A stretch of DNA of 5,330 nt, taken from NCBI GenBank assembly GCA_020628635.1, contig JAHDEU010000127.1:1-5330 (forward strand), in the 5' to 3' direction. Position numbers and translations under genes: made by a program. The notes under the pieces were generated by a model that saw only the letters and a program-made list of their open reading frames with translations, did not search any database and was not told the DNA's origin. The DNA comes from Hellea sp. Its GTDB lineage: Bacteria; Pseudomonadota; Alphaproteobacteria; Caulobacterales; Maricaulaceae. Position 1 is the stretch's first letter; each line of letters begins with the position of its first letter. This document shows positions 1-4,989 of this stretch, in pieces.

Positions 1-83
1 TGTCCGCGCTTGGGCTGAACGACCTGCGCATCGGGGACTATGAGGTCCTTGCCTATACCGTGGATGGCAAACCCGGCAACTGA
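1..83 (+). CDS. C-terminal end of an unrecognised protein (5' end outside window)
   Basis: The third forward frame is open from the left edge to a TGA at 81-83 and gives 26 residues ending IGDYEVLAYTVDGKPGN. The other two forward frames hit stops within the first 45 bases. A strong intrinsic terminator begins 25 bases after this stop and points the same way, which supports the reading of a real gene end. The tail is hydrophilic with mixed charge, has no membrane segment and shows no motif I recognise, so no function is proposed. It is convergent with the outer-membrane protein gene that ends at 172. Confidence 0.6.
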   Translation, partial: SALGLNDLRIGDYEVLAYTVDGKPGN

Positions 84-108
84 CCGAAGGCTTCAGCGAG
101 ACCAAGCC

Positions 109-141
109 AAACCGTCCCGGAAAATCCCGGGGCGGTTTTTT
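109..141 (+). terminator. Rho-independent terminator
   Basis: A 12-bp stem (109-120 pairs with 127-138, with one T-G wobble at 115/132) closes a 6-base loop AAAATC and runs directly into six T residues (136-141). It lies 25 bases after the TGA at 81-83, so it should end the transcript of the leftmost gene. Read on the - strand, the stem is followed only by TTT and then GGC, so it would be at best a weak terminator for the convergent outer-membrane protein gene. Confidence 0.9.
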
Positions 142-171
142 GCTGTGACTAACGAGTGTGGATCAGCGGCC

Positions 172-744
172 CTAGAACTGGACCCCTCCGCCGACACCGA
201 AGACGCTGGCCGAAAGGTCGTCACCGGTAATGAGATTGTCGAGCTCGCCGAAATCATAGCGTGTCCAGTCCGCACGGAGGAAGAAGCGGTCGTTCTCGCC
301 AAAGGCATACTGGGCGCCCACCCCGAAGGCCAAGCCCGACAGGTCGTCCAGGCCGCCGACCGAGGAGCTGTCCACGCTCGTGCTGCCATAGCCGAGCCGC
401 AGGAACACCTCCGCGCCCGTATCCCGACCTGCTGACGTGATCGGCAGGCGCGGCCGCACGAAACCCGCAAAGCGGTTGTCATAGCCTGCCACGCCGTCAT
501 CGGCATTGTTGTCGAGCCCCTGGCCGTATTCGCCTTCGATGGCGACGAAGCGGTGAACGACAACACCGAGGCGGCCGCTGGCCGATTCCGTGCTGTCACC
601 GAACAGGTCGAACCCGCCCGTGTCGAAGCTGTTCAGTGAGACGAATTCGTAGTTCAGATTGGCGTAGATGCGCGGTGCGTCCTGCGCGGAGGCCGCGGCA
701 GGCACCGCAAGCGTGAGCGCAATGGCTGCGAGTGTGCGTTTCAT
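172..744 (-). CDS. Outer-membrane beta-barrel protein, Opa/OmpA-like 8-stranded type
   Basis: This encodes a 190-residue exported protein. Residues 1-20 form a classical Sec signal peptide: MKR, a hydrophobic Ala/Leu core, then ASA before QD, the likely signal peptidase I site. The mature part of about 170 residues shows eight amphipathic strands alternating polar and nonpolar residues, roughly at 25-39, 54-66, 67-77, 88-102, 110-124, 136-148, 153-166 and 177-190. It ends in Phe, the usual C-terminal signal for BAM-dependent insertion. The 'YDNRFAGFVRPRLPI' stretch (88-102) resembles the surface-antigen/Opa-like barrel family (OMP_b-brl). I chose the ATG at 742-744 over an upstream in-frame start at 804 because it directly precedes the signal peptide and has an AGGGGAG ribosome site five bases away. 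The family is structural or adhesive with variable roles, so no ligand or specific function can be assigned. It is divergent from the acyltransferase operon. Confidence 0.85.
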   Translation of the reverse strand: MKRTLAAIALTLAVPAAASAQDAPRIYANLNYEFVSLNSFDTGGFDLFGDSTESASGRLGVVVHRFVAIEGEYGQGLDNNADDGVAGYDNRFAGFVRPRLPITSAGRDTGAEVFLRLGYGSTSVDSSSVGGLDDLSGLAFGVGAQYAFGENDRFFLRADWTRYDFGELDNLITGDDLSASVFGVGGGVQF

Positions 745-749
745 GGCGA

Positions 750-756
750 CTCCCCT
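750..756 (-). promoter_or_regulatory. Shine-Dalgarno site of the outer-membrane protein gene
   Basis: On the - strand AGGGGAG is followed by five bases (TCGCC) and then ATG at 744-742. It is the only strong ribosome binding site in the window, and it fixes the start at the signal-peptide methionine. Confidence 0.8.
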
Positions 757-787
757 TGGCTTGGACTTACAGGCACTCGTCCCGCAG

Positions 788-802
788 GCGCAGCCTCTGC
801 GC
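788..802. repeat. Perfect 6-bp inverted repeat, 3-base spacer
   Basis: GCGCAG-CCT-CTGCGC lies 44 bases upstream of the outer-membrane protein start, within its probable promoter or 5' leader. It could be a small transcript hairpin or a regulator half-site pair. No T-run follows on either strand, so it is not a terminator. Confidence 0.4.
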
Positions 803-901
803 AAATCACGGCCTGTTGCGGTTTCTCCCGGCCGCCGTCAGCGCTTGATGCGCTAGTCCCAAGTGCTAAGCGGACGCGGTCTTACGGCGCGTCTGGGCAC
901 G

Positions 902-2290
902 ATGAACTTCACATCCGTCACATTCCTGTTCTTCTTCCTGCCCGCCGTGGTGGCGCTTTACTTCGTGCTGCCGTCCGGTGGGCAGAAGCGCGCGCGCAAC
1001 GGATTGCTGCTGGCGGCGAGCCTGCTGTTCTATGCGTGGGGCGAGGGGACCTATCTGGCGCTGCTGCTGGTATCCATCGGGATGAACCACCTGCTGAGCC
1101 ATGCGGTGGCGCGGAGCCGCAAACCCTGGCTTGCGATCGGGATTGCGGCGAACATCGCCCTGCTGGTCGTGTTCAAATATCTCGACCTGATTGTGGACAC
1201 GGTGGGGCTGACGGACTTCGGCGTGGAACGGCCCGACGAATCTCGGGGCACGTTCAGACTGCCGCTCGGCATATCCTTCTTCACCTTCCAGGCCATCAGC
1301 CTGCTCATCGATGTGGGACGCGGCAGCGCTCCGGCGAAAAACGTCTTCAGAACAGGGCTCTACATCGCCATGTTCCCGCAGCTCGTTGCCGGACCCATCG
1401 TGCGCTGGGACGAGATTCGCACTCAGATCACCGAGCGGTCCGAGACATGGGACCGCTTCTGTTCTGGCCTGCAGCTGATGATGCTGGGCCTGGCGCAAAA
1501 GGTGCTGATTGCCGATGTGGTGGCGGTCGTGGCGGACAATGCGTTCGGGGCGGAGCCGGGCAGCCTCGGCGCGGGCGCGGCGTGGCTGGGTCTCGCGGCA
1601 TTCACGATCCAGATCTTCTACGACTTTGCGGGCTATTCCAACATGGCGATCGGCATGGGACGCATCTTCGGCTTCGAGTTGCCCCGCAATTTCGAACATC
1701 CCTATAGCGCGGCGAGTTTCCGCGAGTTCTGGCGGCGCTGGCACATGACGCTGTCGCGCTGGTTCCGGGACTATCTCTACATTCCACTGGGCGGGTCGCG
1801 GGCAGGGCGGTTCGCCACATACCGCAACCTGCTGGTCGTCTTCGTGCTGTGCGGTCTGTGGCACGGCGCGAACTGGACGTTCCTGCTCTGGGGTCTGTGG
1901 CACGGCGCATTCCTGATCGGCGAGCGCGTGGCACGGCGCGCGGGCTTCCCGACGCTGCCGCGCGTCATCGGCGTCATCTATACCGTGCTGTTCGTCGCGC
2001 TGGGTTGGGTGCTGTTCCGGGCCGACAGCCTGCCGGACGCGCTGGCCTATTGGGGAGACCTGTTGCCGGGTGAGGGTGCAAGTATCGACGTGCCTGAGAC
2101 CGCCATATACGCGCTCGTCATCGGTGCGCTGCTGGCGTGGGACCGCACGGCGCGGTGGGGCGAGAGCCTCAACCCGGACGGCACGCTGGGCGCGAGCCTG
2201 CGCTGGGTCGGCGTGCTGTTGCTGGCGCTGCTGAGCTTTGCGGCCGTCGCATCGTCAACCGTTCAATCCTTCATCTATTTCGTGTTCTAG
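902..2290 (+). CDS. Membrane-bound O-acyltransferase (MBOAT), AlgI-like polysaccharide acetyl donor protein
   Basis: This encodes a 462-residue polytopic inner-membrane protein of the AlgI/DltB MBOAT family. The N-terminus 'MNFTSVTFLFFFLPAVV' is typical of AlgI proteins, so I chose the ATG at 902 over an upstream in-frame GTG at 863; neither start has a clear ribosome site. Family blocks in order: PLGISFFTFQ (121-130), MFPQLVAGPIVRW (157-169), FYDFAGYSNMAIGMGRIFGF (239-258), FREFWRRWHMTLSRWFRDYL (273-292) and YIPLGG (293-298). Then comes LWHGANW (319-325) with His321, which should match the essential His322 of Pseudomonas AlgI, and a second WHG at 333-335. Hydrophobic segments run through nearly the whole length, and the size is usual for the family. 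AlgI-type proteins take acetyl groups from a cytoplasmic donor and pass them across the membrane for O-acetylation of exopolysaccharide or other glycans. The AlgJ-like gene follows after one base, so the two probably work as a pair. The acceptor is unknown: AlgI itself, or acyltransferases for other glycans, are alternatives. Confidence 0.93.
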   Translation: MNFTSVTFLFFFLPAVVALYFVLPSGGQKRARNGLLLAASLLFYAWGEGTYLALLLVSIGMNHLLSHAVARSRKPWLAIGIAANIALLVVFKYLDLIVDTVGLTDFGVERPDESRGTFRLPLGISFFTFQAISLLIDVGRGSAPAKNVFRTGLYIAMFPQLVAGPIVRWDEIRTQITERSETWDRFCSGLQLMMLGLAQKVLIADVVAVVADNAFGAEPGSLGAGAAWLGLAAFTIQIFYDFAGYSNMAIGMGRIFGFELPRNFEHPYSAASFREFWRRWHMTLSRWFRDYLYIPLGGSRAGRFATYRNLLVVFVLCGLWHGANWTFLLWGLWHGAFLIGERVARRAGFPTLPRVIGVIYTVLFVALGWVLFRADSLPDALAYWGDLLPGEGASIDVPETAIYALVIGALLAWDRTARWGESLNPDGTLGASLRWVGVLLLALLSFAAVASSTVQSFIYFVF

Positions 2291-2291
2291 C

Positions 2292-3467
2292 ATGGCCCAT
2301 TTGCTCCGAAACATCGCCGTCATCCTGCTGCTCGCGGCGTTCACCTTGCCCGCCATCGGCTATGCCGTCGGCATGGTGCGCGGGGCGGGGGTGAGCGCGG
2401 CGGAGAACCGCCGCCTGTCGGCCTTCCCCGGATGGAGCGAGGCGGAGACCTTCCGGGGCTATACCGACGACATCGACGCCAATCTGCGTGACAATTTCGG
2501 CGGGCGCGCCGCGCTGATCGACGTGGCGCGCAATGTCCGCGACAATCTCGGCGAGGATCCGCCCCTCGTCGTGCGCGGGAAGGACGACTGGCTCTTCCTC
2601 GGCCAGACGGGCTACCGCGAGGAGTTCGAGGGACGCGGCCGTTGGAACGATGCGCGCGTGGAAGACTGGGTGCGCGACCTTCGGGCGGCGGAAGCCTTCT
2701 TCGCCGAGCGCGGCATTCCCTTCGCTGCCGCCATCGCGCCGGACAAGGCGCGCATCTACCCCGAAAAGCTGCCAGGCGATTGGACGATGGGTGAGCGGCG
2801 CTTCGCGACGTCTCTTCTGGGAGGCATGCAAGGCGCCGGGAGCGACGCCTTTGTGAGCCTCGACGCCGCCATACTGCGCGCCAAGGCGGCCGGAGAGCAG
2901 GTCTACTACCGCCGCGACACGCACTGGTCACCGTCCGGCAGCTTTGCCGCCTCGCAGGTCTGGATGGATGCCATGGGCGGGACACGCCCGCGCTATGACG
3001 GCGGCACGGTCGCGTTGCGCGGCAGGGCGGCGCTCGGCGATCTCGACCGCATGTCGGGCGAGGAGGCCTCGACCGAGCCCGAGGCCATGATGCGCGCGGA
3101 CCCGAACATTCCCGGCTACAGCGTTGTCTTCCCGCACACCGCACCGAACGGCGATCCGGAGCGCGGGGCGCTCGCGACCAAGACAATCGAAGCCGATGTG
3201 GACGGCGCGCGCGGCACGCTTGTCATCGTCGGCGACAGCTTTGCGGATTTCATGATGCCGCAATTCATGGCGGGCTATGAGCGGGTGGTGAAAATCCACC
3301 ACGGCTCCGAAGCGTTTACAGTCGGCACGGACGAGATCTTGTCCTACGACCCCGACGCGGTGCTCTTCCTGGTCGTGGAGCGGGACGCGGCCCGCAAGGC
3401 CCGGCCGATCCTGGTCGGGCCGAGCACGGACGCCGGGGGACAGCCATTGCCGCTGCCCTCGCGATGA
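2292..3467 (+). CDS. AlgJ/AlgX-like SGNH-fold O-acetyltransferase, periplasmic with N-terminal anchor
   Basis: This encodes 391 residues, close to the length of AlgJ and shorter than AlgX, and it lacks a recognisable AlgX-type C-terminal carbohydrate-binding module. Residues 7-27 form a single hydrophobic segment, either a signal anchor or an uncleaved signal, placing the rest in the periplasm. Recognisable family stretches are AENRRLSAFP (37-46), DNFGGRAALI (67-76), KDDWLFLG (97-104) and APDKARIYPEKLP (149-161). The catalytic pattern is complete: RRDTHWSP (207-214) supplies Asp209 and His211, and VIVGDSFADF (311-320) supplies Ser316. These match the Asp-x-His plus distant Ser triad of AlgJ and AlgX. 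By family, the protein takes acetyl from the MBOAT partner and transfers it to hydroxyls of a glycan. The ATG at 2292 lies one base after the acyltransferase stop with no Shine-Dalgarno, suggesting translational coupling; the in-frame extension upstream lies inside the MBOAT gene and is not family-like. The acceptor glycan cannot be read from this sequence. Confidence 0.9.
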   Translation: MAHLLRNIAVILLLAAFTLPAIGYAVGMVRGAGVSAAENRRLSAFPGWSEAETFRGYTDDIDANLRDNFGGRAALIDVARNVRDNLGEDPPLVVRGKDDWLFLGQTGYREEFEGRGRWNDARVEDWVRDLRAAEAFFAERGIPFAAAIAPDKARIYPEKLPGDWTMGERRFATSLLGGMQGAGSDAFVSLDAAILRAKAAGEQVYYRRDTHWSPSGSFAASQVWMDAMGGTRPRYDGGTVALRGRAALGDLDRMSGEEASTEPEAMMRADPNIPGYSVVFPHTAPNGDPERGALATKTIEADVDGARGTLVIVGDSFADFMMPQFMAGYERVVKIHHGSEAFTVGTDEILSYDPDAVLFLVVERDAARKARPILVGPSTDAGGQPLPLPSR

Positions 3468-3571
3468 AGTTGGACGGGGCAGGCACGATTTGCCGCTATA
3501 TCCGCTTTCGCGGCATGGCTTGCCTTGGTAACGGTGCGCCTGATTTGCGGCGGGGAGCCGCACGAAAATAG
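3464..3571 (+). CDS. Possible 35-residue mini-ORF overlapping the preceding stop
   Basis: An ATG at 3464-3466 overlaps the TGA of the AlgJ-like gene as ATGA and opens 35 codons to a TAG at 3569-3571, filling most of the gap before the DAHP synthase gene. The peptide begins MKLDGAGTICRYIRFRG and is basic, with two Cys residues. ATGA overlaps are a common coupling arrangement. However, there is no ribosome site, no recognisable family and no run of Phe, Trp or Tyr codons as expected of an aromatic-amino-acid attenuator leader. It may well be a chance ORF. Confidence 0.15.
   Translation: MKLDGAGTICRYIRFRGMACLGNGAPDLRRGAARK
3491..3515. repeat. Inverted repeat TGCCGC/GCGGCA with an alternative inner hairpin
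   Basis: TGCCGC (3491-3496) is the exact reverse complement of GCGGCA (3510-3515). Inside it, CCGC (3502-3505) can pair instead with GCGG (3510-3513) around a TTTC loop. The two stems share the right arm and exclude each other. Lacking a T-run, it is not a standard terminator; it may be a leader structure or an operator. Confidence 0.35.
3546..3562. repeat. Perfect hairpin TGCGGC-GGGGA-GCCGCA ahead of the DAHP synthase gene
   Basis: A perfect 6-bp stem with a 5-base loop ends 41 bases before the DAHP synthase ATG. Its left arm TGCGGC can also pair with the TGCCGC/GCGGCA elements about 40 bases upstream through the shared GCGGC/GCCGC cores, so alternative folds of the leader are possible. No T-run follows, so it is not an intrinsic terminator. 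Confidence 0.4.
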
Positions 3572-3603
3572 AGGGGCCGCGACCGCCTGACACGGCGCGG
3601 CAC

Positions 3604-4989
3604 ATGACGATGACGAAATGGACTCCGTCCTCCTGGCGCGCAAAGCCGGCCAAGCACATTCCGAACGACTATCCCGACACGGATGCGCTCGCCTCCGTCG
3701 AGGACACGCTGCGCGGCTACCCGCCGCTGGTGTTTGCGGGCGAGGCACGGCGCCTCACGGAGAAGCTGGGCGATGTTGCCATGGGCAAGTCCTTCCTGCT
3801 GCAGGGCGGCGATTGCGCGGAGAGTTTCAAGGAGTTCCACCCCGACAACCTCCGCGACATGTTCCGCGTGATGATGCAGATGGCCGTCGTACTGACCTAT
3901 GGTGCGGGGCAGCCCGTGGTGAAGGTCGGACGCATTGCAGGCCAGTTCGGCAAGCCGCGCTCTTCGCCCGTGGAAGTGCGCGACGGGATCACACTGCCCA
4001 GCTACCGCGGCGACAACATCAACGGCATGGAATTCTCGCCCGAGAGCCGCACGCCGGACCCGGAGCGCCTGCTCAAGGCCTATGGCCAGTCGGCGGCGAC
4101 GCTGAACCTGCTGCGCGCATTCTCGACCGGCGGCTACGCGAACCTGCGCAACATCCACAAATGGAACCTCGGCTTCATCGCGGGCTCCGAAGTCAGCGAG
4201 CGCTACACGGAGCTCTGCGACAAGATCACCGACGCGCTGGATTTCATGGAAGCCTGCGGCGTCACCCCGCAGAGCACGCCGCAAATGGCGGCGACGGACT
4301 ACTACACGTCGCATGAAGGCCTGCTGCTGGGCTATGAGGAGGCGATGACCCGCATCGATAGCACGACCGGCCGCTGGTATGACACATCCGCTCACATGCT
4401 CTGGATCGGCAACCGCACGCGCCAGCTGGACCACGCCCATGTGGAGTTCATGCGCGGCATCGAGAACCCGATCGCCATGAAGATCGGCGAGGGGTTGGAG
4501 CCGGACGAGCTCTTGCGGTTGCTGGATGTGCTCAACCCGCAAAACGTGGCGGGCCGAATGACGTTGATCGCGCGCTATGGCCACGACAAGGTGGCAAAAG
4601 GCCTGCCGACGCTCGCCCGCGCCGTGAAGGCTGCGGGTCGCCACGTCGTCTGGTCCTGCGACCCGATGCACGGCAACACGATCAAGACGGCGTCTGGTTA
4701 CAAGACGCGGCCCGTCGATAACATCATGTCCGAGGTGAAGACCTTTATGCAGGTGCTCCACAGCGAAGGCTGCTGGCCCGGTGGCGTGCATTTCGAGATG
4801 ACCGGACAGAACGTCACCGAGTGCATCGGTGGCTCGGCCCGTATCGTGCGCGAGGAAGACCTCAGCTCGCGCTACCACACCCATTGCGACCCACGCCTCA
4901 ACGCCGACCAGGCGCTTGAGCTGGCGTTCATGATCGCGGAGGAACTGGGGAGCTACCGCAAGGGCGAGGCGGCGCGGCTGGCGGGCTAG
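3604..4989 (+). CDS. 3-deoxy-7-phosphoheptulonate (DAHP) synthase, class II
   Basis: This 461-residue cytoplasmic enzyme condenses phosphoenolpyruvate and erythrose 4-phosphate to DAHP, the first step of the shikimate pathway to aromatic amino acids (EC 2.5.1.54). It is a class II (plant/Mycobacterium AroG) type and full length for bacteria. Signature blocks are KWTPSSWRAKP (5-15), LLQGGDCAESF (65-75), KVGRIAGQFGKPRS (107-120), LPSYRGDNINGMEF (131-144), WSCDPMHGNT (350-359), GGVHFEMTGQNVTECIGG (393-410) and HCDPRLNADQALELAF (427-442). The metal ligands expected from Mycobacterium AroG are all present as Cys71, His356, Glu398 and Asp429. The PEP-contact positions Arg110, Lys293 and Arg324 are also in register. 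One position, Asn270 in GNRTRQ, is Glu in the Mycobacterium enzyme. The start may be the ATG at 3604 or the one at 3610, which gives the common MTKWTPSSW beginning; neither has a clear ribosome site. The gene seems transcribed alone. Feedback regulation cannot be judged from sequence here. Confidence 0.97.
   Translation: MTMTKWTPSSWRAKPAKHIPNDYPDTDALASVEDTLRGYPPLVFAGEARRLTEKLGDVAMGKSFLLQGGDCAESFKEFHPDNLRDMFRVMMQMAVVLTYGAGQPVVKVGRIAGQFGKPRSSPVEVRDGITLPSYRGDNINGMEFSPESRTPDPERLLKAYGQSAATLNLLRAFSTGGYANLRNIHKWNLGFIAGSEVSERYTELCDKITDALDFMEACGVTPQSTPQMAATDYYTSHEGLLLGYEEAMTRIDSTTGRWYDTSAHMLWIGNRTRQLDHAHVEFMRGIENPIAMKIGEGLEPDELLRLLDVLNPQNVAGRMTLIARYGHDKVAKGLPTLARAVKAAGRHVVWSCDPMHGNTIKTASGYKTRPVDNIMSEVKTFMQVLHSEGCWPGGVHFEMTGQNVTECIGGSARIVREEDLSSRYHTHCDPRLNADQALELAFMIAEELGSYRKGEAARLAG

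Larger units (their letters stand above)
745..901. promoter_or_regulatory. Divergent intergenic region, expected to hold both promoters
   Basis: These 157 bases separate the starts of the outer-membrane protein gene (-) and the acyltransferase operon (+), so promoters for both should lie here. No convincing -35/-10 pair is visible on either strand. The best forward candidate is TTGATG (845-850) with TAAGCG (867-872) at 16-base spacing, which is weak. Two short perfect inverted repeats occur: GCGCAG/CTGCGC (788-802) and AGCGC/GCGCT (840-854, five-base spacer). Either could be an operator or leader hairpin, but in GC-rich DNA such short repeats also arise by chance. Confidence 0.45.
3468..3603 (+). 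promoter_or_regulatory. Intergenic region, likely promoter and leader of the DAHP synthase gene
   Basis: This 136-base gap probably separates the acetylation operon from the DAHP synthase transcript. An A/T-rich TATATC (3497-3502) could be a -10 box, but the nearest -35-like TTGGAC (3470-3475) is 21 bases away, which is too far. A second weak pair is TTGCCT (3520-3525) with ATTTGC (3543-3548) at 17 bases. The heptamer GATTTGC occurs twice (3487-3493 and 3542-3548), each running into an inverted repeat. No T-run follows any stem, so I see no intrinsic terminator for the upstream operon. Confidence 0.4.

Noticed and set aside
40..435. A 131-codon + strand frame across the terminator and the antisense of the outer-membrane gene
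   Set aside because: It would translate through a strong terminator stem and overlaps a well-supported - strand gene with signal peptide and barrel pattern. The product resembles no family.
848..856. ATG-CGC-TAG start-stop unit in the divergent region
   Set aside because: Only two codons, without a ribosome site; chance occurrence is far more likely than a regulatory minimal ORF.
866..1903. A 345-codon - strand frame opposite the acyltransferase gene
   Set aside because: The product is a low-complexity Arg/Gln/Ala/His-rich chain without motifs. The opposite strand encodes a clear MBOAT protein, so this is a compositional shadow.
1853..1908. Exact 17-base direct repeat GGTCTGTGGCACGGCGC at 1853-1869 and 1892-1908
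   Set aside because: Both copies encode GLWHGA in the two conserved WHG motifs of AlgI-type proteins, so the repeat is explained by protein conservation and shared codon choice rather than by recombination or a mobile element.
2341..3186. A 281-codon - strand frame opposite the AlgJ-like gene
   Set aside because: Extremely Arg/Pro/Ser-rich, typical of reading GC-rich coding DNA in the wrong frame. The + strand gene has an intact catalytic triad.
3491..3562. Possible intrinsic terminator after the acetylation operon
   Set aside because: Stems are present, but none is followed by a run of T residues on either strand. The downstream bases are CATGGC and CGAAAATAG.
3496..4884. A 462-codon open frame on the - strand, nearly the whole length of the DAHP synthase gene
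   Set aside because: It lies antisense to a gene with complete family motifs. Long antisense frames are expected in GC-rich DNA; the product is rich in His, Arg and Ala with no recognisable domain, and there is no ribosome site.
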